Shown here: piece by piece, positions 40,841 to 48,097 of the stretch | Layout: each line of letters begins with the position of its first letter | Numbering within the stretch: position 1 is the first letter of the stretch | Source: an uncultured Tissierellia bacterium | GTDB taxonomy: Bacteria; Bacillota; Clostridia; Tissierellales; Peptoniphilaceae | Assembly (NCBI GenBank): GCA_937923265.1 | Contig: CALAJY010000024.1 | Location: forward strand, 1-48,097 | Length of the DNA stretch: 48,097 bases | Reading direction: 5' to 3' | Made by a program: the position numbers and the translations under genes | Notes under the pieces: generated by a model | What the model was told of the DNA's origin: nothing | What the model saw: the letters and a program-made list of their open reading frames with translations, nothing else | Databases searched by the model: none

Positions 40841-43246
40841 TTACCAGGGACGTCCTTTCGCTTGAAGGATATCCTTCCTCCAGAACGTGATACGAGACAC
40901 CTCACTTTGATAAGACTCTTCCAGCTCTTTATAGAAGCTATGTAGCTGTTGAAAATCTTCATCGGTTGCCATGGCTTCGCCATAAACCATCTTTTCCAGC
41001 GTTTGCGCCAGGTCTTGGTAATCCGCCAGCGGTTTATGATCCCGGATCGCCAAATTTTGCAGAATCTGACGAATGGAATCCTTGGCTTCGATGGAAACAC
41101 CGTGTAAGCGCAACAGCCGTTTACAGTGCTTCCAAACCCGGCGGAACAGCTCATTCTTATCGGGGAAAGTCGCCAAACTCGAAGCATCGAGTCGCCTCTT
41201 ATAGGAACGGTATTTCCAGAGAATAAAGCAGAGAATCACAATTGTTATTAATATAACAATCCCAAAGATCCATAGACTTGCCTTCCCTGCGGATCCTGCA
41301 TCCTTGTCCTTACCGGAATCCGATAAATCGGGCACATTGGGCTCCTCCGGCTGGAATTCGGAACTCTGTGAGGATTCTTCGGGAGTGGAACTGGTGGATT
41401 CGGAGGAGGCAACCGCTTCTTGCGAAGTCTGGGATTGACTTTCCTGGGGCTTGTTATTCCCCGTCCCCTCCGGATCTACCCCACTGATCTCCGTGACGTG
41501 GCTGCTTGGAGTGGCTTCAATGGGATACCAGCCCATGTCTTCCGTCTCCAATTCCACCCAAGCATGTGCCTGCTTGGCGGTGATGGCTCGCTGGATCACC
41601 TCCTGCTTACCGGCAGGTGCCTGCGGCACAATAAAACCTTCGGTATAGCGGGTGTGATAGCCGATATCCTCTAAGAGCAAGGACCAGCAGCTGGCAAAGT
41701 AGACACAGTACCCCTTCTTCTCTTTCAAAAAATGACTGAGGAAGTCCTCGGTATCGGGAATCTCAGAAACCTGCAACTCATATTGATAGTTCTTCTGAAA
41801 GTGGTCGCGTAAGGCCAGCAAAAGATCCGAGAAGGAGGAATGCTCCTCTTGATAGAGAATCTTCGCCAGGGCGGGATCCCCTTTTTCAACGGTTTTCCGC
41901 AAAGCGCTTTTGGGGGCGGATTTTTTTGGCTGAAGCAGGGTCATGGGAATCGTGCCCTGTGGTGTCTGCCAGTTATTGATGACGGGAACGACATGGTCCA
42001 AGAGGACCGCTCCAAATTGGTTATAGTATTCCTCAGAGACCAGCATTCCATTGTTACTATAGAGGAATCCCGCGCCTGTTCCGTATTCCGCCTGGGCCTT
42101 GTCGGGTTTCATGCCATTGGGCGGCAGCTTTCCGAGTTGCGTGACATTCCCGGGTTTGCCACCGTGGAAGACGATCCGGTTCGGATTTACCGTTTGGATG
42201 GAATAGATCTTGGGAACAAACATGCCCGTCTGGAAAGCCTTGTCCATCGACGCCTTGTCCTTAAACCAAAAATTCTTGGCAATCGGCGAGGTGAAATCCT
42301 CATAATAATTTTTTTTTGGATGGAAGGGCTGCAGGATCTGCTGGCTGGAAAGGGACCAGGAGTGCCCATCAAAGGAGTCATAGGAGGCTCCCTTTAAATA
42401 GAAAGCGGTCTCTTCCCCATTCACATAGAGATAGGTCTCATCACTCAGCGTGACGGGGCCGCCGACGCGCAGATTTCCCTGGGGATAAAAACCCAATTCC
42501 TGCAGGGAAAAGCTACGAATTTCTCCCCCCTCGGTGGGAATAAACTCATTTAATTTCTTGGAGATGCTCTGATGATAAAAGGTCTCCGGCGGGATGATCG
42601 CTTGCAGGAGAAAGGTACACAGTACCAGGATGAGGCCGAACAGCAAGGGCGGCCTTTGATCGCGATTATCGGGATCCTGGCGGAAGGCATAGGAACAGTA
42701 AATGCAAAACAGTCCGGTAAGAAGCATGATGATCCAGGTCGCGGACCGATTCAGATCGCCGATATAAAACATGGGAGCAATCAATACCGCCATGTTCAGT
42801 AGAGGGATTGGCAGGATCCAATGGCTGATCACGCTGAGAAAACTTGTGACCATGGTGAAGCAAAGCAGGAAATGATTCGGGATAGCGCCTTTCGAGGGAT
42901 TTAGGGTGATGGCCCATCGTAAACTTTCGCGCACGGCATTCAGGAAAGACCGCCAAAATCCTTGCGATAGAAGGGGCAATCTCAGGTCAAATCCACCCAA
43001 AATTTGGATTCCCACAAGAAGAGCGAGGATTCCACAGACCGGCAGGCTCCATTTCCAAAAATGAAAGCCCAGTCCAAAGATAGCACAGAAAAGGCCGATG
43101 GGTAAAATCAGTGACAGCATGGGCGGATGGGAAAATCCCATCAAACGGAGCAGAAAATAGGAGATGACCCAGGTGAAGAGAGAGGCCGTAAACCAGGATT
43201 GTCCGTTTTGTAAAAGGATTGAATTTTTCGAGTTTTTTATGGCCAT
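40841..43246 (-). CDS. Transglutaminase-like membrane protein (TgpA-like, DUF3488/DUF4129 type)
   Basis: 801 aa. Seen: six or so N-terminal membrane helices (to about 220), an extracytoplasmic part with a transglutaminase core whose catalytic Cys is in KKGYCVYFASC, His in AHAWVELE and acidic residue in GWYPIEATP, then a Ser/Glu/Pro-rich stretch, a membrane helix (WIFGIVILITIVILCFILW in part), and a cytoplasmic helical C-terminus. Such proteins form an operon with MoxR and DUF58 proteins in many bacteria. Function in Firmicutes is poorly known; protein cross-linking or proteolysis at the envelope is possible. GAGGAG at the end of the preceding gene serves as ribosome site. Confidence 0.85.
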   Translation of the reverse strand: MAIKNSKNSILLQNGQSWFTASLFTWVISYFLLRLMGFSHPPMLSLILPIGLFCAIFGLGFHFWKWSLPVCGILALLVGIQILGGFDLRLPLLSQGFWRSFLNAVRESLRWAITLNPSKGAIPNHFLLCFTMVTSFLSVISHWILPIPLLNMAVLIAPMFYIGDLNRSATWIIMLLTGLFCIYCSYAFRQDPDNRDQRPPLLFGLILVLCTFLLQAIIPPETFYHQSISKKLNEFIPTEGGEIRSFSLQELGFYPQGNLRVGGPVTLSDETYLYVNGEETAFYLKGASYDSFDGHSWSLSSQQILQPFHPKKNYYEDFTSPIAKNFWFKDKASMDKAFQTGMFVPKIYSIQTVNPNRIVFHGGKPGNVTQLGKLPPNGMKPDKAQAEYGTGAGFLYSNNGMLVSEEYYNQFGAVLLDHVVPVINNWQTPQGTIPMTLLQPKKSAPKSALRKTVEKGDPALAKILYQEEHSSFSDLLLALRDHFQKNYQYELQVSEIPDTEDFLSHFLKEKKGYCVYFASCWSLLLEDIGYHTRYTEGFIVPQAPAGKQEVIQRAITAKQAHAWVELETEDMGWYPIEATPSSHVTEISGVDPEGTGNNKPQESQSQTSQEAVASSESTSSTPEESSQSSEFQPEEPNVPDLSDSGKDKDAGSAGKASLWIFGIVILITIVILCFILWKYRSYKRRLDASSLATFPDKNELFRRVWKHCKRLLRLHGVSIEAKDSIRQILQNLAIRDHKPLADYQDLAQTLEKMVYGEAMATDEDFQQLHSFYKELEESYQSEVSRITFWRKDILQAKGRPW

Positions 43247-43248
43247 AA

Positions 43249-44436
43249 TTACTCCTCATCCAGCCAAATACATTCGATGGGTGACTTTTCCAGGGTGTCC
43301 ACCAGGCTCTGCTTCGCAGCTTTCTTAAAGGAAACCAGGAGAAAAGAAACACCCAGCTCCTGATTTTGAAGGAGGCTTCCCACATTTTCTTCACTGAGCC
43401 GATCCACAAATATCAGTTGTTGGCGCTGCCCGAGGGGCTGTAGAAACCAGTCGCTTTTTTCCTCCACGAAGGGAAGATCGGCAAGCCATTTCTGAAAGCC
43501 GAGACGATCTTCTGCCCCTTGAAAACGGAAAATAACGGAATTCCTGGTCCCAATCTCGATGCTTTCCCCCTTTCTTAAAAGGTCTTCTCCAATCGTCCAA
43601 ACCAAGCGAAGAAGATCGGAGCGAAGGCCCAACCATTTTTTCTCCTCTGCGGAAGGTTCTTTATAATAGATTCCATGGAAGATCGGTTCCGGAGCCTGAG
43701 AAAGCGCAAGCAGGTCAATAATAAAGCGAAATGGCTGTTTTTCCTGTTCGCTGTAACGCTTGATCATCCATTTTTGCATGCGAGCAGACAGCTTCCAGTG
43801 AGCGTGAGCCAAACTCTCCCCGGGATGGATGGGGTCAATGGAAAAAATTTCATCCGTCACTTCATTTTTTCGGTGTAAATTTTGCTCATAGGCGAGGGAT
43901 TCCAATTTTTCGGATAGACGACCGGGCATGTCCCCCGCTTTTTTCGGTAGGCTCCATCCCTGCGGCGTAGCCTGGCGATAAATATGAGAAAACTTAAGAT
44001 AAAAAAAACCGAGAAAATCTTCAAAAACCGGTTCCTTCTGGTTGAAGGAATATTTTCCCGGATAGGGATACTGATAGCTCAAAATCAGCTCACGACTCTC
44101 CCCCGGTTTTAACATAATCTCCACGGGAGGGTGAAAGCGCTTTGTCGTTTTTCGCATCTCCGGAAATCGTAGAAAAAAAGCCATGACCCGACTTTCATTG
44201 GTGAGATGGCAAATCCACTTGCCTTCCTCTTCTTCCAAACATGAGGAAGGGGAAAGCTCTAGGGAAAGATGCAACTGTTTCCGAGAAAGCAGGCTGACAA
44301 GAAGGCTCAAAATGGGCAAAAGCGTCCAGAAAAGAAGAAGGACGTGTGGAAACACTCGGAGCTTCAGATTGGCGAGAAGGAATAAGGCGATCCATCCCAG
44401 CAACCAAAAGAGAAATCGAACCTTGATGCCTCTCAT
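43249..44436 (-). CDS. DUF58 domain-containing protein
   Basis: 395 aa. Seen: two N-terminal membrane helices (about 7-48), a beta-rich middle, and the DUF58 core with IDPIHPGESLAHAHWKLSAR in parts, close to the family pattern of Y-x-x-G-D-x-x-R-x-I-x-W-K-x-S-A-R, here with the GD pair as GE. The C-terminal part resembles a degenerate von Willebrand A fold. DUF58 proteins pair with MoxR ATPases, likely as the target whose shape the ATPase changes. Start overlaps the moxR stop by ATGA; it ends two bases before the transglutaminase start. Confidence 0.87.
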   Translation of the reverse strand: MRGIKVRFLFWLLGWIALFLLANLKLRVFPHVLLLFWTLLPILSLLVSLLSRKQLHLSLELSPSSCLEEEEGKWICHLTNESRVMAFFLRFPEMRKTTKRFHPPVEIMLKPGESRELILSYQYPYPGKYSFNQKEPVFEDFLGFFYLKFSHIYRQATPQGWSLPKKAGDMPGRLSEKLESLAYEQNLHRKNEVTDEIFSIDPIHPGESLAHAHWKLSARMQKWMIKRYSEQEKQPFRFIIDLLALSQAPEPIFHGIYYKEPSAEEKKWLGLRSDLLRLVWTIGEDLLRKGESIEIGTRNSVIFRFQGAEDRLGFQKWLADLPFVEEKSDWFLQPLGQRQQLIFVDRLSEENVGSLLQNQELGVSFLLVSFKKAAKQSLVDTLEKSPIECIWLDEE

Positions 44437-45392
44437 TTAGGAGCCGCCGTTTCCTTTAAGATTTCCGTAATAATCGAAGCAGAGTCCATTCCGCTCCCCT
44501 TTGCCTGGGCTTTTAAAATCAAGCGATGGTCGAGAACGTCGTGCGCCAGTTCCTGAATATCATCCGGCGAAATATACTCTCTTCCGGAGAGCAGGGCATG
44601 AGCAGCCGCCGCTAATAACAACATTTGTCCGGCACGGGGACTCACGCCGAGTTCAACTTGTTCCTTCTCCCGGGTTTTCCGGCAGAGCGTGAGCACATAG
44701 TCTTTCATCTCCTCCGAGGCCTTCACAAAGCGGACCTGTTTTTGCAGTTCCACCAGCTGCTTCTCGTCGACAACGGCTTTCACATCGTTCTTCAGGCGAT
44801 CCGAAGCGTTCAGGGAGATGATCTTCATCTCATCCTCCTTGGAGGGATAACCGATGGAAATTCGCATCATGAACCGGTCCAATTGTGCCTCGGGCAAGGG
44901 GTAGGTTCCCACGTGCTCAATGGGGTTCTGGGTCGCCAAAACCATGAAGGGTTGCGGCAGATCATAGGTTTTTCCATCGACCGTGACCTGGCCTTCCTGC
45001 ATGGCTTCCAATAAGGCGGACTGGGTCCTTGGGGAAGAGCGGTTGATTTCATCCGCTAAGAGAATCTGCGTGCTGACGGCTCCCTCATGGAAGACAAAGT
45101 CCCCCTCCTTGGGGTTGAACATATTGAATCCGGTGACATCGGATGGCATAAGATCCGGCGTGAACTGAATCCGTTGAAAACTCAAATCAAGAGCACGCGC
45201 CAGGGCGTTCACAATCGTCGTTTTTCCGATTCCCGGAACATCCTCGATCAAAACATGACCCCCTGCCAAGAGACAGATCAACATCTTTGCGGTCACATCC
45301 TCTTTTCCAATCACGACTTTGCCAACCGCGGCGCGCACATCTTCTGCCAGCTTTTGACATTCTTTTGGTGTCTTCTCTGAAAACTTTGACAT
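44433..45392 (-). CDS. MoxR family AAA+ ATPase
   Basis: 319 aa chaperone-like AAA+ protein. Seen: Walker A in LIEDVPGIGKTTIVNALA (about residues 48-65), LLADEINRSSPRTQSALLEAM in part (Walker B and sensor region), VLATQNPIEHVGTYPLPEAQLDRF in part (sensor 1 and arginine finger), and the C-terminal lid. ATG at 45392 is chosen since TTGAGGAAAT precedes it; a TTG four codons upstream is part of the ribosome-site region. It shares an operon with the DUF58 and transglutaminase genes. Confidence 0.9.
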   Translation of the reverse strand: MSKFSEKTPKECQKLAEDVRAAVGKVVIGKEDVTAKMLICLLAGGHVLIEDVPGIGKTTIVNALARALDLSFQRIQFTPDLMPSDVTGFNMFNPKEGDFVFHEGAVSTQILLADEINRSSPRTQSALLEAMQEGQVTVDGKTYDLPQPFMVLATQNPIEHVGTYPLPEAQLDRFMMRISIGYPSKEDEMKIISLNASDRLKNDVKAVVDEKQLVELQKQVRFVKASEEMKDYVLTLCRKTREKEQVELGVSPRAGQMLLLAAAAHALLSGREYISPDDIQELAHDVLDHRLILKAQAKGSGMDSASIITEILKETAAPK

Positions 45393-45420
45393 ATATTTCC
45401 TCAATCCTTCCCCATTGGGT

Positions 45421-45705
45421 TTAATTATATTCCCCTAAGTAAGTGACATCGTTTAATATGTTCATCCATTCTTCGATGGCTTCCTCTTTTTCCTCGGGAG
45501 ACAGGTCTTCCCCCATCTCGGCAGGAATGCCACGCTCGAAAGCATCTTCCCCGTATTTTGTCCACTCCTCTTGCAGATCATGATGGAAAAAAGAACCTTG
45601 ATTAAGCTGCGTTACCGCTTCCTCCAGGGCATCTTCGACATGGTCCGAATAGGCCATATACTGATTTTCCGTCTCAATGCATAGGAGCGTAAAAATTCCT
45701 TGCAT
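45421..45705 (-). CDS. Acidic 94-aa protein of unknown function, first gene of the MoxR operon
   Basis: The protein is strongly acidic (many Glu and Asp), starts MQGIFTLLCIETEN, has no membrane segment or signal peptide, and has likely helical stretches such as DHVEDALEEAVTQLNQ. AAGGAG lies nine bases before the ATG and a good promoter lies 36-64 bases upstream, so it is a real gene. It ends 28 bp before moxR. I recognise no family. Position suggests it is co-expressed with the MoxR-DUF58-transglutaminase set. Confidence 0.75.
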   Translation of the reverse strand: MQGIFTLLCIETENQYMAYSDHVEDALEEAVTQLNQGSFFHHDLQEEWTKYGEDAFERGIPAEMGEDLSPEEKEEAIEEWMNILNDVTYLGEYN

Positions 45706-45740
45706 AAGTGTGTACTCCTTCTTTTGTCATATCTGTTACC

Positions 45741-45769
45741 AGTATAAACGATTGCGAACAATCCCTCAA
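45741..45769 (-). promoter_or_regulatory. Sigma-A-type promoter of the 94-aa protein / MoxR operon
   Basis: On the - strand TTGAGG (45769-45764), 17-bp spacer, TATACT (45746-45741). It is divergent from the Xer gene promoter within a 106-bp gap. Confidence 0.7.
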
Positions 45770-45781
45770 ATGGATCGCTTA

Positions 45782-45790
45782 TGGTAGAAT
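45782..45790 (+). promoter_or_regulatory. Extended -10 promoter candidate of the Xer recombinase gene
   Basis: TG-G-TAGAAT (45782-45790) lies 21 bases before the ATG, close enough that the mRNA leader would hold little more than the AAGAGGAAA ribosome site. No good -35 is seen. Confidence 0.45.
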
Positions 45791-45811
45791 GAAGCCAGAA
45801 AAGAGGAAACC

Positions 45812-46789
45812 ATGGAACAAGATTTGCCATTGATTCTAGAAGACTTTTTGCATTATATGGAATCCATTCGCGGGCTTTCCCCGAATACCATTCGTGAATA
45901 CCGCTATGATCTTTCCAATTTTTTGCGATTTCTCCGAAAGAGAAGGGACCGGTTGCAGTATGGCCACACCCACCTGGATCAAATTCCCATTGATGATCTG
46001 ACGGAAGATGATCTGGCACAGGTGCGACTCAACGACATGCATGCCTATCTCTCCTACTCGCCTGCCCGGGATGCCAACTCCCCCGCGAGGAGGGCCAGAA
46101 AAATCGCTTCGATTCGGTCCTTCTATAAATATATGGTGAATGTGGAAGAATACTTTGAAAAAAATCCGGCAGAAAAGCTGACCACTCCCAAGCGAAAACA
46201 GCGCCATCCTGTTTACCTCACCCTGGAGGAGGCGCTGCATCTGATTGAGACGGCGGCCAAGCAGGAGAATCGCTTCCTGAAATATCGAGATGTGGCAATC
46301 CTGGTAACCTTTTTAACGACAGGAATCCGACTCTCCGAGCTCTGTGGGATGAATGTGACTTCCCTCAAGGAAGACTCCTTTAATGTCGTAGGAAAGGGCA
46401 ACAAAGAGCGTACCATCTACATCACCGATTCCTGTGGCCATGCCCTTGAAGAATACCTCAAAGTAAGGCCCAAAAACCCGCAGGAACCGGCACTCTTTCT
46501 CTCAACGCGGAAGCAGCGCATCTCGACAAGAGCCGTGCAGCATCGAATCGAAAAGCTGCTGCAAGAGGCAGGATTTGATACCCGAATCTACTCCACCCAT
46601 AAACTGCGCCACACGGCAGCCACCTTAATGTATAAGGAAGGGGTGGACATTCGAACCCTGCAACGCATCCTCGGACATTCTTCCGTGGCAACCACACAGA
46701 TTTACACCCATGTGGAGGATGATTTGGTAAAGAAAGCCATGAAGAAAAATCCCCTGGCCTCTCTTCCCTCATCCGATTCCTTGGAATGA
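45812..46789 (+). CDS. Tyrosine recombinase, XerC/XerD type
   Basis: 325 aa site-specific recombinase. Seen: N-terminal SAM-like core-binding domain with RGLSPNTIREYRYDLSNF in part (about 19-36), then the catalytic domain with R173 (TGIRLSEL), K195 (GKGNKERTI), H263 and R266 (HKLRHTAA), H289 (LGHSSVATT) and the nucleophile Y298 (QIYTHV). All six key residues are present. Length and lack of an integrase-type N-terminal arm, with no phage or cassette genes around, favour a chromosomal Xer protein that resolves chromosome dimers at dif with FtsK. XerC, XerD or the single XerA/CodV type cannot be told apart here. Confidence 0.9.
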   Translation: MEQDLPLILEDFLHYMESIRGLSPNTIREYRYDLSNFLRFLRKRRDRLQYGHTHLDQIPIDDLTEDDLAQVRLNDMHAYLSYSPARDANSPARRARKIASIRSFYKYMVNVEEYFEKNPAEKLTTPKRKQRHPVYLTLEEALHLIETAAKQENRFLKYRDVAILVTFLTTGIRLSELCGMNVTSLKEDSFNVVGKGNKERTIYITDSCGHALEEYLKVRPKNPQEPALFLSTRKQRISTRAVQHRIEKLLQEAGFDTRIYSTHKLRHTAATLMYKEGVDIRTLQRILGHSSVATTQIYTHVEDDLVKKAMKKNPLASLPSSDSLE

Positions 46790-46812
46790 GAGAGAGGATT
46801 CATTGCAAGGAA

Positions 46813-46856
46813 AAAGAGCCTGCTTGGAAATGACCTTTCCGCAGGCTCTTTCTTTT
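46813..46856. terminator. Two-way terminator between the Xer gene and the DUF3307 gene
   Basis: AAAGAGCCTGC (46813-46823) and GCAGGCTCTTT (46841-46851) form a perfect 11-bp stem, with an inner GGAAA/TTTCC stem. CTTTTT follows on the + strand and an A-rich run precedes it (T run on the - strand), so it can serve both converging genes. Confidence 0.88.
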
Positions 46857-47599
46857 TAAAAGATACGTGTGGCAATGAGAACCAGCAAAGAACTGGTCAG
46901 GGTTCCGATCAAATAGTACTCTGCAAAGGCTCGATCTTTCTGGATGCGGTCAAACCGGGCCACGGATTTTGCCGTTAAAACAAAGGCAATGGCCGTATAC
47001 TGGGATAAACTGCCCAGAAAAAACAGGATCATTCGCTCCAGAATCCCGATGGTGGCTCCCGCATGTACCGTGTCGGCATCATCTTTTGATTGCTCTTCCT
47101 CTTGAAAAGAAAACCGTTGCAAAAAGAGCCGAATTCCTATGGCACATGGCTTTCCCAAAAAAAGGATTCCCGTCAAAAATGGCAGAGCCCGGGAAGGAGC
47201 AGGCAATCCTCTCCCCCGCCAGGCTGCCAACCACGCCGGTTGACTGCTCGGAAGGGGAACGAGGAGGAATAGAAGAAAAAGGGTGAAGAGATGGAGACCT
47301 TGATCCAGGAGAAAAAGGCGAAAGTCACCACGCCCCTTTTTTTTTACCGTTCGGTTCTTGTTTTGCACAAGCCTCTTTCCCAAATCGATGAACCCATGAA
47401 TAAGAGTGGCAAGCAAGCACAGGGACATGGGAAACCCTCCGGTCCAAAGATAGAGGCCGCTTCCCATGCAAATCCCATAGGTCAGGCAGTGGATGAGAAA
47501 AGACGACCAACGTGTTTGCTTCTCTCTCGCCAGACGGTCCCACTGGAAGTAAAAGTCCCCGAGAAAGTGACCGAATAGGAGGCTCATCCAGCTAGTCAT
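46856..47599 (-). CDS. DUF3307 domain membrane protein
   Basis: 247 aa. Seen: LLFGHFLGDFYFQWDRLA at the start, the DUF3307 signature with a conserved His and Asp in the first helix, and several further membrane helices. ATG at 47599 is chosen because GGGGAGGGGG lies just before it and it overlaps the end of the satD-like gene by eight bases; an earlier in-frame start would lie deep in that gene. Partner genes of SatD in many Firmicutes encode such proteins; their molecular job is unknown. Confidence 0.83.
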   Translation of the reverse strand: MTSWMSLLFGHFLGDFYFQWDRLAREKQTRWSSFLIHCLTYGICMGSGLYLWTGGFPMSLCLLATLIHGFIDLGKRLVQNKNRTVKKKGRGDFRLFLLDQGLHLFTLFLLFLLVPLPSSQPAWLAAWRGRGLPAPSRALPFLTGILFLGKPCAIGIRLFLQRFSFQEEEQSKDDADTVHAGATIGILERMILFFLGSLSQYTAIAFVLTAKSVARFDRIQKDRAFAEYYLIGTLTSSLLVLIATRIF

Positions 47600-48097
47600 C
47601 CCCCTCCCCCTCTCTCCATCGTTCCAGCGTATGTCCAATGGCGAGGAAAGCCTCATGTACTTCCCGATAGTGGCTGGCCTGCAGCGACCGGCTCACCGTG
47701 GATTGGGAAATCCCCAGCTGCTTTTGCACCGCAGACTGGCTTCCGCCGGATTTCCGATAGGCTGAGATAATCTCGACCTGTCGCTCGGTCCAGGATTCCT
47801 GAATAACACTGATTAAGGAAAGAAGGGAATTGATGACCTTTCCCTCACTTCGATGCTCTCTTCCCTCACAGGAAACCGCATACTGTGTATAGAGGACCGG
47901 TCGTTTATTTTCCTGCTCTTCCACTCGGTCGATCATGGCCCTTGCCTGATGATAGGCGGGGCCATCCGTTTCGTTGGAGTCTTTTGGAGTTAATAGGGTA
48001 TCAATCGGACCGATGCCGATTCCAAAGCGCCAACGCTGTGGATAAAGTGCCAGCTGGAAATCCAGAAGAATCTCTCCCACCCAATTTCCGCGACAGA
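47592..48097 (-). CDS. satD: SatD family protein, 5' end beyond the window
   Basis: The last 168 or so codons are present; the frame is open to the window edge and the N-terminus is missing (the family is about 200-220 aa). Seen: RWRFGIGIGPIDT, GPAYHQARAMID and a C-terminal helix-turn-helix with SQSAVQKQLGISQSTVSRSL. SatD was named from acid tolerance in Streptococcus mutans. The protein is likely a DNA-binding or nucleotide-sensing factor, but its mechanism is not known. It is translationally coupled with the DUF3307 gene (ATGACTAG overlap). Confidence 0.8.
   Translation of the reverse strand, partial: CRGNWVGEILLDFQLALYPQRWRFGIGIGPIDTLLTPKDSNETDGPAYHQARAMIDRVEEQENKRPVLYTQYAVSCEGREHRSEGKVINSLLSLISVIQESWTERQVEIISAYRKSGGSQSAVQKQLGISQSTVSRSLQASHYREVHEAFLAIGHTLERWREGEGDD

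Noticed and set aside
40720..41187. Minus-strand ORF of 155 codons overlapping the end of the transglutaminase gene
   Set aside because: It is a frame shadow of the transglutaminase C-terminus and crosses the operon terminator.
45812..46789. Tyrosine recombinase as sign of an integrated element
   Set aside because: It has XerC/D size and domain layout, and no phage, plasmid or attachment-site features or tRNA gene lie beside it.
1..48097. CRISPR arrays, rRNA, tRNA or insertion sequences
   Set aside because: I saw no regularly spaced repeats, no cloverleaf-like tRNA ends, no rRNA blocks and no transposase genes on reading through the window.

Overview
This window is a chromosomal segment of a Gram-positive bacterium of the Firmicutes. 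The evidence is a PolC-type DNA polymerase III, RNase Y, a T-box leader in front of argS, strong AGGAGG ribosome sites, sigma-A-like promoters and the frr-uppS-cdsA-rseP-ispG-polC / rimP-nusA-ylxR-infB-rbfA gene order. The mid-range GC (judged by eye), an arginine deiminase pathway and the absence of respiratory genes here fit an anaerobic, amino-acid-fermenting Clostridia/Tissierellia-type organism. Genus cannot be fixed from the sequence alone.

Region 1 (1-25.1 kb, all + strand) is a dense housekeeping block. It carries ribosome recycling and envelope/isoprenoid genes (frr end, uppS, cdsA, rseP, ispG) and polC. Next comes the translation/transcription cluster rimP-nusA-ylxR-infB-rbfA-nrnA-truB-ribF, followed by rpsO, a diacylglycerol-kinase-like gene, pnp, ftsK, pgsA, recA and rny. 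Promoters and terminators divide it into units: a promoter plus leader terminator before rimP, a promoter and a terminator around rpsO, a terminator after pnp, an extended -10 promoter before ftsK, and a strong two-way terminator after rny. polC is broken as given: one missing G near 6662 shifts the frame inside the polymerase core. Its PHP domain has also lost metal ligands. dxr is missing from its usual place between cdsA and rseP.

Region 2 (25.1-31.4 kb, - strand) holds glnS, a large YfhO-family membrane protein coupled to a small membrane zinc-ribbon protein, and a DASS-type anion transporter.

Region 3 (31.6-40.3 kb, + strand) is an arginine locus. It has an APC-type arginine/ornithine antiporter, argS under an arginine-specific T-box (specifier CGU), then arcA, argF/arcB, arcC and a second, unrelated (YfcC-type) transporter. 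The first set of genes charges tRNA-Arg and the second burns arginine for ATP (arginine to citrulline, then ornithine plus carbamoyl phosphate, then ATP, NH3 and CO2). A long inverted repeat lies between the arcA promoter and arcA. A 0.56-kb gap after this block holds one doubtful ORF and an 11-bp-arm palindrome.

Region 4 (40.8-48.1 kb) has a - strand operon (unknown 94-aa acidic protein, MoxR ATPase, DUF58 protein, transglutaminase-like membrane protein). A divergent XerC/D-type tyrosine recombinase follows, then a - strand pair of a SatD-like protein (cut by the window end) and a DUF3307 membrane protein.

I saw no rRNA, tRNA, CRISPR array, insertion sequence or prophage. Most of the window is ordinary core genome. 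The points most worth checking are the polC frameshift, the degenerate PHP site, the leader terminator before rimP-nusA, the hairpin inside the yfhO start, and the regulation of the arginine locus.
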